Assembly (NCBI GenBank): GCA_040772885.1
Contig: JAXGXF010000003.1
Coordinates: 1-64,000 of the forward strand
Direction: 5' to 3'
DNA: 64,000 nt
DNA from: Pullichristensenella sp002068815
GTDB taxonomy: Bacteria > Bacillota > Clostridia > Christensenellales > Aristaeellaceae
Of the stretch, positions 38,990-47,280 are shown one piece after another; within the stretch, counting starts at the first letter, position 1; the number at the start of each line of letters is the position of its first letter. The translations under genes were made by a program, and so were the position numbers. The notes below the pieces were generated by a model. It did not search any database and was not told the origin of the DNA. It worked only from the letters and a program-made list of their open reading frames with translations.

Positions 38990-40189
38990 CTACGATTCCA
39001 TCTTCCCGACGAACGCGGCCATGCGGCGGATGCCCTCTCGGATGCGCTCCTCGCTCGTCGCGTACGAGAGGCGAATGAACCCGGGCGCGCCGAACGCCTC
39101 GCCGGGCACGACCGCGACGAACTCCTCGTCGAGCAAGAGCTCCGCGAACGCCTCCGCGGACTCGACGGCAACCCCCCGGTGCCTCTTTCCGAGGACGCCG
39201 CGCAGATCCACCATGATGTAGAACGCGCCCTTCGGAAGAAACGCGGACAGTCGGGGCGCGTCGTTCACGAGCTTATGAATCAGCTTCCTGCGCGCGTCGA
39301 ACGCCGCGACCATCTTGGAAAGCTCCTCCTCGCCGCCGGAGAGCGCCGCCTCGGTCGCGTACTGCGAGATGCTGCACGCGTTGCTCGCCGCGTGGCTCTG
39401 GTACGCGGACATCGCCTTGATGACGTTCGCGGGGCCGGCCGCGTAGCCGATGCGCCAGCCGGTCATCGCGTACGCCTTGCTCGCGCCGTTTATGACGACC
39501 GTCTGCGCCTTGATCTCGTCTCCGAACGAGGCGATCGACACGTGCTTCTCGCCGTCGTAGACGAGCTTTTCGTAGATTTCGTCCGAGATCACGTAGAACC
39601 GCTTCTCGACCGCGACTTGGGCGAGCTCCCTGAGCGTCCCCCCCGGCAGCACGCAGCCGTTCGGGTTGCTCGGGCTGTTGAGGATCAGCGCCTTCGTCCT
39701 CTCCGTCGCGAGCGCGCGCACGGCCTCGGCGGTCACGCGGAAGTCGTCCTCCTGCCGGGTCGGAACGAACACCGGCACGCCGCCGACCATCCGGACCATC
39801 TCGGGATAGCTGACCCAGTAGGGGGAGGGAATCAGCACCTCGTCGCCGTCGTTTACGATCGCCGCGAGCGCCGTGAAGATCGACTGCTTCGCGCCGCTCG
39901 AGACCAAAATCTCGGACGGCTTGTACGAGAGGCCGTTCTCCTTCAGAAACTTCTCCGCGATCTTTTTCCGGAGCGTCAGCGTGCCGGGCACCGGCGTATA
40001 GCGGGTCTTGCCCTCGTCGATCGCGCGCTTGCCGGCCTCGCGGATGTATTGGGGCGTGTCGAAGTCCGGCTCGCCGACGCCGAAGCCGACGACGTCCTTC
40101 CCCTCCTCCTTGAGCGCCTTCGCGCGCGTGTCAATCGCAAGCGTCTGCGAGGGCGCGATGCCCGTCGCCTTGCTCGATAGATCAAGCAT
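38990..40189 (-). CDS. Class I aspartate-type aminotransferase (PLP)
   Basis: A 399-residue PLP enzyme of fold type I. Visible: VGFGVGEPDFDTP, TRYTPVPGTLTLRKKIAEKF, ILVSSGAKQSIFTAL, NSPSNPNGCVL, VISDEIYEKLVYD, the PLP-lysine in SKAYAMTGWRIGY, and a substrate-carboxylate Arg in FIRLSYA. It probably exchanges amino groups between aspartate (or an aromatic acid) and 2-oxoglutarate. RBS AAGGAAGG lies ten bases before the ATG. It is a single gene with its own terminator. Confidence 0.93.
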   Translation of the reverse strand: MLDLSSKATGIAPSQTLAIDTRAKALKEEGKDVVGFGVGEPDFDTPQYIREAGKRAIDEGKTRYTPVPGTLTLRKKIAEKFLKENGLSYKPSEILVSSGAKQSIFTALAAIVNDGDEVLIPSPYWVSYPEMVRMVGGVPVFVPTRQEDDFRVTAEAVRALATERTKALILNSPSNPNGCVLPGGTLRELAQVAVEKRFYVISDEIYEKLVYDGEKHVSIASFGDEIKAQTVVINGASKAYAMTGWRIGYAAGPANVIKAMSAYQSHAASNACSISQYATEAALSGGEEELSKMVAAFDARRKLIHKLVNDAPRLSAFLPKGAFYIMVDLRGVLGKRHRGVAVESAEAFAELLLDEEFVAVVPGEAFGAPGFIRLSYATSEERIREGIRRMAAFVGKMES

Positions 40190-40327
40190 TGTCCGTCATC
40201 CTTCCTTTATCGCCGTTCTGCCCTGCTTATTTTCGCCGGGACGGTTGAAAATCCTGCCTTGTACGCAAAACTTCACACAAATTGGCCGTTTTCCCCCGGA
40301 TATTTGCAGGGTTTGCGGCGCTGCGAT

Positions 40328-40470
40328 TCAAAACCGGCGAAGTTCCGAAAACAGCTTCTCCACGATTTCGGAGCCCTCGCCCTCGTCGAACTTGCGCGCC
40401 CAGAGCTTGCCGCTGTTTCGCATGGCGTCGTAGTCCGAAAGGAGCAATGTCCTCGGGCCCCCCGTGTTTT
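40328..40470 (-). pseudogene. C-terminal remnant of a core-2/I-branching-type glycosyltransferase
   Basis: A frame of about 45 residues on the minus strand reads GGPRTLLLSDYDAMRNSGKL then WARKFDEGEGSEIV and ends at a TGA at 40328. PRT...SGKLWARKFD is typical of the last 40 residues of bacterial core-2/I-branching beta-1,6-GlcNAc transferases. Nothing before it in frame is recognisable and no start codon is suitable, so this is a truncated relic. The stretch 40190-40327 shows nothing else. Confidence 0.45.
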
Positions 40471-40511
40471 TTCACCGCTCTATTTTACCATACGCGAGGG
40501 ATTCCGTAAAC

Positions 40512-40536
40512 AAAAAAACCGCGGCTTGCGCCGCGG
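40512..40536 (-). terminator. Terminator ending cluster B
   Basis: CCGCGGC-GCAA-GCCGCGG type stem followed by TTTTTTTG on the minus strand, 18 bases after the binding-protein stop. Confidence 0.9.
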
Positions 40537-40554
40537 CTTCGGGAAAAATGGGGG

Positions 40555-41499
40555 CTATTTCACGAGCCTGCCCAAGAACTCCGCGGCGTTCTCGGGCGTG
40601 CAGACCTCGCCGCCGACGCGAATCCAGTCCTCGAGCTCGCCGCCGTCGAGATAGGTCTTGACGGCCTTGATGACCTCGGAGCCCTGTCCGGGCAGCGACT
40701 GGTTGAGCGTGGCCGAAATCTGCCCGTCGAGCACGGCCTGCAGCCCCTCGGGCGCGCCGTCGAAGCCGGAGATCAGCATCTCGTCGACGCGGCCCGCGGC
40801 GACGATCGCGTTGTAGCAGCCGATCGCCATCTCGTCGTTGAGGGCGATGACGAGGTCGATATCGGAATACTTGACGAGGAAGCTCTCCATCGTCTCCTGC
40901 GCCTGCGCGCGCGAGAACTTCGCCTCCTGGCTGTCGAGCAGCTTCACGCGGCTGTCCTCGGCGATGGCGCGCTCGATGCCGGCGATGCGGTCGAGCGTCG
41001 TCTGCCCGGCGCGGTTGCCGTCCATGATGATCAGGTTGATCTCCTGCCCCTCGGGGAACAGGCCGAACATGTACTTCGCGATGTCGTAGCCGCCCTGCTC
41101 GTTGCCGACGCCGACGAAGGTCACGATGTCCTCCGGGTTGTTGACGAACGCGCGGGTGTTCGTCGTGAACACCGGGATGCCGGCCTCGACGGCCTTCTCG
41201 ATCGCCGGCACGATGCCCGCGGAGTCGACCGGCGCGATGCAGATGGCATCGACTTCCTTCTCGATGGCGTCCAAGACCGCGTTGTACTGCTCGTCCGCGT
41301 TCTGGGTCTCCAGCGGCGAGTTCTCGGTGACCTTGACGCCGATCTCCTCGCCGGTCGCGATGGCCGCGGCGGCGAGATAGCGCCAGCCGGCCGAGGTGTT
41401 GTCTTTGAGGATCAGCGTGACTTCATACTCCTCCGCGACCGCGGCGGCGGAAACCACGACGAGCATCGCGACAACGAGCACAGCCAAGAGTTTCTTCAT
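40555..41499 (-). CDS. Sugar ABC importer substrate-binding protein (cluster B)
   Basis: A 314-residue ribose-type binding protein. The signal peptide (MKKLLAVLVVAMLVVVSAAA) ends near AVA-EE; no lipobox Cys is present. The mature part has DNTSAGWRYLAAAAIATGEE, VDAICIAPVDSAGIVPAIEK, TFVGVGNEQGGYDIAKYMF and ISGFDGAPEGLQAVLDGQIS. The ATG at 41499 was chosen over one at 41505 because AAGGAGG is seven bases before it. It is the last gene of the cluster B operon. Substrate unknown. Confidence 0.93.
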   Translation of the reverse strand: MKKLLAVLVVAMLVVVSAAAVAEEYEVTLILKDNTSAGWRYLAAAAIATGEEIGVKVTENSPLETQNADEQYNAVLDAIEKEVDAICIAPVDSAGIVPAIEKAVEAGIPVFTTNTRAFVNNPEDIVTFVGVGNEQGGYDIAKYMFGLFPEGQEINLIIMDGNRAGQTTLDRIAGIERAIAEDSRVKLLDSQEAKFSRAQAQETMESFLVKYSDIDLVIALNDEMAIGCYNAIVAAGRVDEMLISGFDGAPEGLQAVLDGQISATLNQSLPGQGSEVIKAVKTYLDGGELEDWIRVGGEVCTPENAAEFLGRLVK

Positions 41500-41539
41500 G
41501 AACATCCCTCCTTATTTCCTGATTCTGCCTGCGCAGAAA

Positions 41540-42490
41540 CTAGACCTTCTTCTTTGCGGTGTTCCGGTCGATCAGGACCGACAGTATGATGATGACGCCG
41601 GTCACGCCGACCTGCCAGTTCGAGTCGATGCCAAGAAGCGTCATGCCGTTCGTGATGAGCGTCAGAATCACCGCGCCGATGATCACGCCGAACACGTTTC
41701 CGTGCCCGCCCTTGAACGAGATGCCGCCGATCGCCGCCGCCGCGATCGCCTGCTGCGCGAACTCCGCGCCGATCGTCGGCTCCGCGCAGTTGAGCCGCGA
41801 CGTGTAGACGATGCCCGCGATGCCGGCGGTCAGCCCCGAAAGCGTGTAGGCGGTGAGCAGCGTGCCCTTTACGTTGATGCCCGAGTAGCGCGCGGCCTCG
41901 CGGTTCGAGCCGACCGCGTAGATGCGCCGCCCGAGCGTCGTCTTGTTGAGCATCAGCCCGATCGCGATAAGCAGAGCCGCCGCGAACAGTATCGGCGTCG
42001 GGACGCCCAGCGCGTAGCCGCCGCCGATGAACTTGAATTCCTCGGTGAAATTCGAATACACCAAGCCCTCGGTCAGGAGATACGCGAGCCCGCGCGCGAT
42101 CTGCTGCACGCCGTAGGTCGCGAGAAACGGCGGGAGCTTCAGGTATGCGACGCACAGCCCGTTCGACGCGCCGATCGCGGCGCTGAGCGCGAGTATGCCC
42201 GCCATGCCCATGACCATCTCGAGCGCCGAGTGGCCGATCTGGAAATACCGCCCGAAGAGAATCGACGTCAGCGCGATCGTCGCGCCGACCGACAGGTCGA
42301 TGCCGCCGACGAGCATGCACATCGCGATGCCGGTCGCGATCATCAGCGTCAGGGACGAAATTCGAAGCACGTTCAGTATGTTCGTGATCGTGCCGAACGA
42401 CGGCGAGATCAGGATCAGGATCGCGAAGATCAACGCGACCGCCGCGAGCCGGGACAGCGCGTCGGCATGGGCCTTGAACGCCTGCTTCAT
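41540..42490 (-). CDS. Sugar ABC importer permease 2 (cluster B)
   Basis: A 316-residue RbsC-type membrane protein with about nine hydrophobic segments: IATGIAMCMLVGGIDLSVGA, FLATYGVQQIARGLAYLL, GRRIYAVGSNREAARYSGIN and AIGGISFKGGHGNVFG (ATPase-contact loop). It is one of two different permeases encoded in tandem, probably forming a heterodimer. It follows permease 1 after five bases. Confidence 0.94.
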   Translation of the reverse strand: MKQAFKAHADALSRLAAVALIFAILILISPSFGTITNILNVLRISSLTLMIATGIAMCMLVGGIDLSVGATIALTSILFGRYFQIGHSALEMVMGMAGILALSAAIGASNGLCVAYLKLPPFLATYGVQQIARGLAYLLTEGLVYSNFTEEFKFIGGGYALGVPTPILFAAALLIAIGLMLNKTTLGRRIYAVGSNREAARYSGINVKGTLLTAYTLSGLTAGIAGIVYTSRLNCAEPTIGAEFAQQAIAAAAIGGISFKGGHGNVFGVIIGAVILTLITNGMTLLGIDSNWQVGVTGVIIILSVLIDRNTAKKKV

Positions 42491-42495
42491 CGCCG

Positions 42496-43530
42496 CTACC
42501 TCCGGTTCCGCGCCGCGTCGACCGCGACGACGAAGATCAGCACCGCGCCGATCGCGATCATCTGCAGCGAGTTCGACATGCCGATCATGTTGAAGCCGTT
42601 GCGCAATACCGAGATGATGAACGCGCCGATCAGCGTGCGCCAGGGCGTGCTGCGGCCGCCGGTCATCGCGGCGCCGCCGACGACCGCCGCGGCGATGCCG
42701 TCGAACTCGAGCCCGAGCCCGTTCGACGCGCTGGCCGCGGTCAGCCGCGAGGTCATGATGATGCCGGTCACGGCCGCGATCATGCCGCCGAGCAGAAACG
42801 CGCGGAAGCGCGTCCGGCGCGTGTCGATGCCGGAGAGCTCCGCGGCGTCGTAGTTGCCGCCGATCGCGTAGACGTAAGTGCCGAAGCGCGTGCGCTTCAT
42901 GACGATCGAGAAGACCAGATACAGGAAGAACAGGATCAGGACGCTCACCGGCAGCACGCCGACGGTGCGCACCGACTGCCGCGCGCCCTGCTTAACGATC
43001 TGCTGGACGTTCAAAAGCGACCCTCCGCCGATGAACTCGAACGCCGCGTTTCCGTTGACGCGCACGGTCGTGCCGTCGGCGATCACGCGCGAGAGCGTCT
43101 CGCAGATCTTATAGGTTCCCAGGGTGATGATGAACGACGGGATGTTCGTGCGCGAGAGGATCAGCCCGTTCAGGCTGCCGACGAGCGCGCCGGTCGCGAT
43201 CGACGCGAGGACCGCGAGAGCGAGCAAGAGCGCCGGGCTCTGCTCCCGGAGCCCGGAGAGCAACGGCACGTCCCACGTGAGCAGCTTCGCCGTCAGCATG
43301 CCGGACAGCGACACGATGCCGCCCAGCGACAGGTCGACGCCGGTCGAGCAGATCGCGAGGAACGACGCGAGCGCGACGATGCCGACGCCGCTCGTGCACT
43401 GCACGATGACGTTCATGATGTTCGACAGCTTCAGATACTTCGCGGGGCCGACGAAGATCGCGAACAGCACGACCATCGCGAACAGCAGCGGAAGCGTCAT
43501 CGGAATCTGCCGGAGAAAGCGCCTCTTCAC
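42496..43530 (-). CDS. Sugar ABC importer permease 1 (cluster B)
   Basis: A 344-residue RbsC-type membrane protein: LAICSTGVDLSLGGIVSLSG, FIITLGTYKICETLSRVIAD, GTYVYAIGGNYDAAELSGID and VVGGAAMTGGRSTP. The GTG at 43530 overlaps the ATPase stop (GTGA); longer frames upstream are only the ATPase gene read out of frame. It differs clearly from permease 2, so the transporter pore is likely heteromeric. Confidence 0.93.
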   Translation of the reverse strand: MKRRFLRQIPMTLPLLFAMVVLFAIFVGPAKYLKLSNIMNVIVQCTSGVGIVALASFLAICSTGVDLSLGGIVSLSGMLTAKLLTWDVPLLSGLREQSPALLLALAVLASIATGALVGSLNGLILSRTNIPSFIITLGTYKICETLSRVIADGTTVRVNGNAAFEFIGGGSLLNVQQIVKQGARQSVRTVGVLPVSVLILFFLYLVFSIVMKRTRFGTYVYAIGGNYDAAELSGIDTRRTRFRAFLLGGMIAAVTGIIMTSRLTAASASNGLGLEFDGIAAAVVGGAAMTGGRSTPWRTLIGAFIISVLRNGFNMIGMSNSLQMIAIGAVLIFVVAVDAARNRR

Positions 43531-45026
43531 GTCGCCGCACCCCCCGTCGCGTAGGCGATGACCTCCTCCTGCATCACGCCCTCGTGGTCGATCTCGCGGA
43601 CGATGCGCCCCTCGCGCATCACGTAGATGCGGTCGGAGAGCGTCAAAACCTCCGGCAGGTCGGACGAGATCATCAGAATGCCGACGCCCCTCTCCGCGAG
43701 GTCGACGATCATGTTGTGTATCTCCTCCTTCGCGCCGACGTCGATGCCGCGCGTCGGCTCGTCGAACACGAGGAACTCGGAGTCGGTCGAGAGCCACTTC
43801 GCGAGCACGACCTTCTGCTGCGTGCCGCCGGAGAGCGCCTTCACGTCGCGCTCGACGTCCGGCGTCGCCATGCGCAGCTTCTTTCGGAATTCCTCGGCGA
43901 TTTTGCGCTCCTTCTTGACGTCGACGATGCCGGAGGGGAAGATGGTCCTGAGCCCCGCGTGCGTGATGTTCACGCGGATCGGCAGGTTCAGCGCCAGGCC
44001 GAACTCCTTGCGGCTCTCGGAGATGAAGCCCATCTTCTGCCGGATGCACTTCATCGGCGTCGGGTTCGCGACGGGCTTTCCGCAGATCGACACCTCGCCC
44101 GCGTCGCGCCGGGTCACGCCGTACACCGCCTGCGCGAGCTCCGTACGGCCGGAGCCGACGAGCCCCGCGAGGCCGACGATCTCGCCGCGGCGGACGTTCA
44201 GCGAGATGTCCTTCAAGAGCTTCCCCTGGCTCAGGTGGCTGACCTCGAGCGCGAACCCGTCCCGCGCGGTGTTTTTCTCGCGAATCCTGCGCCTCTTGAT
44301 CTCGCGGCCGACCATCATGCGGATCAGGTCGTCGAGCTCGGCATTCGCAGCGTCGCGGGTGCCGACGGTCCTTCCGTCGCGCAGCACCGTGATCCGGTTG
44401 CCGATCAGCTTGACCTCCTGAAGCCTGTGCGATATGTAGATGATCGACACGCCGCGCGATTGGAGGCTGCGAATCGTGTCAAACAGCGTGTTGATCTCCT
44501 TCTCGCTCAAGGTCGCGGTCGGCTCGTCCATGATCAGGATTTCGGAGTCGATCGACAGCGCCTTCGCGACTTCCACCAGCTGCTGGTGCGCGACGCCGAG
44601 CGCCTCGACCCTCGCCGAGGGGTCTATGTCCGCCTTCAAAAAGTCGAGTATCGCCCGCGCGTCGCGGTTCAGCTTCTGCCGGTCGATCAGCCCGCCGCGC
44701 TTGAGGGGCTCGCGGCCCAGGTAGATGTTCTGCGCGACGGTCAGGTTCGGCGCCAGGTTGAACTCCTGAAAGATGATCGCGATGCGCATAAGCTGCGCGT
44801 CGCGGGGCGTCTCGAAGCGGACTTCCTTGCCGTTCAGGAAGATTTCTCCCTTCTCCGGGTGGTAGACGCCGGTCAGCACCTTCATCAGCGTCGACTTCCC
44901 GGCGCCGTTTTCGCCCAGCAAAATGTGCACCTCGCCCCGTTTCAGGTCGAAGGACACGTCCTCGAGCGCCCTGACGCCGGGGAAGTCCTTGCAGATGTTC
45001 CGGACTTCGAGAATCGTATCGCTCAC
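43527..45026 (-). CDS. Sugar ABC importer, double ATPase (cluster B)
   Basis: A 499-residue RbsA-type protein with two ABC domains. Domain 1: Walker A LGENGAGKST, Walker B ILIMDEPTAT, with a degenerate signature (EALGVAHQQLVEVAK, lacking LSGG). Domain 2: GLVGSGRTEL (degenerate P-loop), LSGGTQQKVVLAKWL and Walker B FLVFDEPTRG. It powers the import of the cluster B substrate. It is preceded by the M24-like gene after 25 bases. Confidence 0.95.
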   Translation of the reverse strand: MSDTILEVRNICKDFPGVRALEDVSFDLKRGEVHILLGENGAGKSTLMKVLTGVYHPEKGEIFLNGKEVRFETPRDAQLMRIAIIFQEFNLAPNLTVAQNIYLGREPLKRGGLIDRQKLNRDARAILDFLKADIDPSARVEALGVAHQQLVEVAKALSIDSEILIMDEPTATLSEKEINTLFDTIRSLQSRGVSIIYISHRLQEVKLIGNRITVLRDGRTVGTRDAANAELDDLIRMMVGREIKRRRIREKNTARDGFALEVSHLSQGKLLKDISLNVRRGEIVGLAGLVGSGRTELAQAVYGVTRRDAGEVSICGKPVANPTPMKCIRQKMGFISESRKEFGLALNLPIRVNITHAGLRTIFPSGIVDVKKERKIAEEFRKKLRMATPDVERDVKALSGGTQQKVVLAKWLSTDSEFLVFDEPTRGIDVGAKEEIHNMIVDLAERGVGILMISSDLPEVLTLSDRIYVMREGRIVREIDHEGVMQEEVIAYATGGAAT

Positions 45027-45051
45027 GGGACCCTCCTGCCGGATGTCGGTC

Positions 45052-46188
45052 CTACTTGATCTCGAGAATGCCGGGGCGGACGTATTCCACGCCGTTGATC
45101 GTGGATTTCAGCGCCGGGAACGTGACCGGGAACGTGATGAACAGCGGGCCGTCCTCGGTCACGATGAAGCCGTCCTCGGTCTTCGTGCCCGTGATCGACG
45201 GGTTGTAGCCGTAGCACTGGTTCAGGCGCACGACCTCGTGCCTGTCCTGCGTCATCAGGTAGAAGCCGTTCGTGTAGCTCTGCGGGCCGCCCTGGTGGTG
45301 GACGCGCCACATCTCCGGATAGCCGGCGTCCGCGTAGAGCTTCTTCGACAATTCGAAGATCTCGAGGTCGTCGACGCCGGGCTTCGTCGCGCCGGCCATG
45401 ATGTTCTCGATCTCGATGGTCTTTCCGTACTGCTCGCGGAGCTCGTCCGGCAGGTCGCCGAAGTACGCCATGCGCGTGATCTTCGTGACCAGCCCCTTGT
45501 AGCGGCAGTTGCAGGAGATCATCAGGTATTTCTCGAGCTTCTTGTCGGTGGCGATCGGGTGGCGGTAGTCGTAGATGCGGTGGTCGGTCGCGATCAAAAA
45601 CAGCACCGGCTCGAGCCCCGCGGCCCACATCTCCTTGCCGAGCCCGCCCGCGATCGCGATCTCGGTGTCGCCGGGGCGTATCGTCGCCGCGAACCGCTCG
45701 ATGACCTCGGAGAAGGTCCGCCCCAAGTGCAGATAGCGCGCGATCTCGTTGTCGCAGAGCACCTTCTCGCGGTCGAGCAGCACCGGGTTCGCGTCGGCCG
45801 CGCCCGCGAGCGGGATGTCCGCGGCGAGCCTGCCGCCGCCGATCAGGTCATGGATGACCTTCATCGTCCGGTTCTCGTACCAGAACCAGCTCCTCTCCTC
45901 GAAGCCGAGCTCGGGGAGCTTCTCCTCGACGATCATGCGCAGCGTCTCGATGTTGTTGCACAGGAAGTAGCGGCCGGTCCTCGTGATCAGAATCGCGCAG
46001 ACGCCCCCCTCGACGAAGCGCGTGACGATGTTGTCGCCGCCCGCGGTGATCCACGCGAAATGCTCGGACTTGCTCACGTAAATCGCGTCCCAGCCGTTCC
46101 TCTCCATGTCCCGGCGCAGGTTCTCGACCTTGACCTCGATCTCCGCGAACCGCCCCCGTATGCTCTTGTCCTCCACGTACTGCTTCAT
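45052..46188 (-). CDS. M24/creatinase-fold protein without the metal ligands
   Basis: A 378-residue pita-bread-fold protein. It aligns with Xaa-Pro peptidases (NIVTRFVEGGVCAILITRTG in the N-terminal domain; LREQYGKTIEIENIMAGATK in the C-terminal domain). The two metal-binding Asp positions are replaced: ISCNCRYKGLVTKITRMAYF stands where a peptidase has Asp...SDxTR. The first Glu block reads NPSITGTKTEDG. HHQGG replaces GHGIG. A similar lack of metals is known for creatinase, which hydrolyses a C-N bond. Its co-transcription with a sugar importer suggests a substrate with a C-N linkage; that is inference. Confidence 0.75.
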   Translation of the reverse strand: MKQYVEDKSIRGRFAEIEVKVENLRRDMERNGWDAIYVSKSEHFAWITAGGDNIVTRFVEGGVCAILITRTGRYFLCNNIETLRMIVEEKLPELGFEERSWFWYENRTMKVIHDLIGGGRLAADIPLAGAADANPVLLDREKVLCDNEIARYLHLGRTFSEVIERFAATIRPGDTEIAIAGGLGKEMWAAGLEPVLFLIATDHRIYDYRHPIATDKKLEKYLMISCNCRYKGLVTKITRMAYFGDLPDELREQYGKTIEIENIMAGATKPGVDDLEIFELSKKLYADAGYPEMWRVHHQGGPQSYTNGFYLMTQDRHEVVRLNQCYGYNPSITGTKTEDGFIVTEDGPLFITFPVTFPALKSTINGVEYVRPGILEIK

Positions 46189-46203
46189 GGCCCCGTCCTC
46201 CCG

Positions 46204-46998
46204 TCAGATATTTTTGAGCGCCGCGAGCGTCCCGGCCGCGACTTCCTCGTCCGGAGCGCCGGCCGGCGTGAACTCGAAGCCGACGATGCCCCGGTAGCCG
46301 GTGTCCTTCAGCGCCTTTAGGATGTTTGCGTAGTTCAATTCGCCCGTGCCCGGCTGGGCGCGGCCCGGCACGTCCGCGATGTGGAAGTGGCCGATCGCCG
46401 GCGCGACCTCGCGGATCGTATCGATGACGTTCCCCTCCATGATCTGCATGTGGTACGCGTCGTAGAGCAGCTTCACGTTCGGGCTCCCGACGGCGTGCAC
46501 GATTGCAGCGCCCTCGCGCGAGCTGCACAGCGAATAGCCCGCGTGGTCGACGATCGTGTTCAGCGGCTCGATGACGAGCATGACGCCCGCCTCCTCCGCG
46601 AACGGCGCGAGCTCCTTGAGCACCGAGATCGTGTTTTCCTTCATCTCCTCCGGCGGGATCGGCACCGCGCGCGGCTTGACAGAGCGGTCCTCCTGCAATA
46701 TGTCCGACATGCAGAAGACCGCCTTCGCGCCGAGCCGCTTCGCCATCGCGATCGAGGTCTTCATGTCCTCGATGTAGACCTCGCGGTCGGCCTTGTCGAC
46801 CATCACGCCGCGTATGCTCCCCTGGAACGTCGCGAGGCGGATGCCCGCGCCCTTGAGCGTTTTCTCGATCGCGTCGATGTCTTTATCGACCCAGTTCCAG
46901 AACTCGACGTAGTCGAACCCGGCCTCCTTCGCGAGCCGTATGCGCTCGAGGAACGGATGCCCGGTGTAGATCATCTCGATGCAGCAGGAAAACTCCAT
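46204..46998 (-). CDS. Hydroxypyruvate-isomerase-like TIM barrel
   Basis: A 264-residue xylose-isomerase-like barrel that matches the Hyi group: VIEPLNTIVDHAGYSLCSS, KLLYDAYHMQIMEGNVIDTI, IGHFHIADVPGRAQPGTGEL and IVGFEFTPAG. Hyi interconverts hydroxypyruvate and tartronate semialdehyde; relatives act on other keto-acids or keto-sugars. The ATG at 46998 follows GGAAGGGAG. It is the first gene after the leftward promoter, and a LacI-type operator lies between promoter and start. Confidence 0.85.
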   Translation of the reverse strand: MEFSCCIEMIYTGHPFLERIRLAKEAGFDYVEFWNWVDKDIDAIEKTLKGAGIRLATFQGSIRGVMVDKADREVYIEDMKTSIAMAKRLGAKAVFCMSDILQEDRSVKPRAVPIPPEEMKENTISVLKELAPFAEEAGVMLVIEPLNTIVDHAGYSLCSSREGAAIVHAVGSPNVKLLYDAYHMQIMEGNVIDTIREVAPAIGHFHIADVPGRAQPGTGELNYANILKALKDTGYRGIVGFEFTPAGAPDEEVAAGTLAALKNI

Positions 46999-47052
46999 GG
47001 CGACACTCCCTTCCATGACAAAACGATCCGTCCAAGGCCTCCGCCGCGCCGG

Positions 47053-47067
47053 ATAAAACCGTTTTAT
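47053..47067. promoter_or_regulatory. LacI-type operator O1
   Basis: ATAAAACCGTTTTAT is a perfect 7-1-7 palindrome between the leftward promoter and the cluster B first gene, at about +30 of the transcript. It shares ATAAAAC-G-TTTAT with O2. Confidence 0.7.
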
Positions 47068-47103
47068 TTCCGCAGTGCTTTCCGGCACCCTCTTCCATGG
47101 ACA

Positions 47104-47132
47104 ATTATAACAGAGCATCCGTTTTTAGGCAA
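47104..47132 (-). promoter_or_regulatory. Promoter of the cluster B operon
   Basis: TTGCCT, 17 bases, TATAAT on the minus strand, 106 bases before the hydroxypyruvate-isomerase-like gene. Confidence 0.8.
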
Positions 47133-47206
47133 TAGTTCGCGCGAGATTTTTTCAAATTCGCCGTGTTTGTATAGAATTGCGTCCCCAAAACCGGGCCCCT
47201 GCGCAA

Positions 47207-47220
47207 ATAAAACGCTTTAT
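47207..47220. promoter_or_regulatory. LacI-type operator O2
   Basis: ATAAAACGCTTTAT lies six bases upstream of the lacI -35 box and matches O1 in both half sites. It supports autoregulation and DNA looping to O1. Confidence 0.65.
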
Positions 47221-47226
47221 CCCGCG

Positions 47227-47255
47227 TTGACACGCGCGCGGCCGCGTGCTAGAAT
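47227..47255 (+). promoter_or_regulatory. Promoter of the LacI-family gene
   Basis: TTGACA, 17 bases, TAGAAT, 25 bases before the start codon. Confidence 0.88.
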
Positions 47256-47280
47256 ACAGGGAGGTATAAGGAGGCTTTCG

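Noticed and set aside
40227..40475. 82-codon minus-strand open frame starting MKKHGGPED
   Set aside because: A different frame of the same stretch carries the glycosyltransferase-like pattern; this one has no ribosome binding site.
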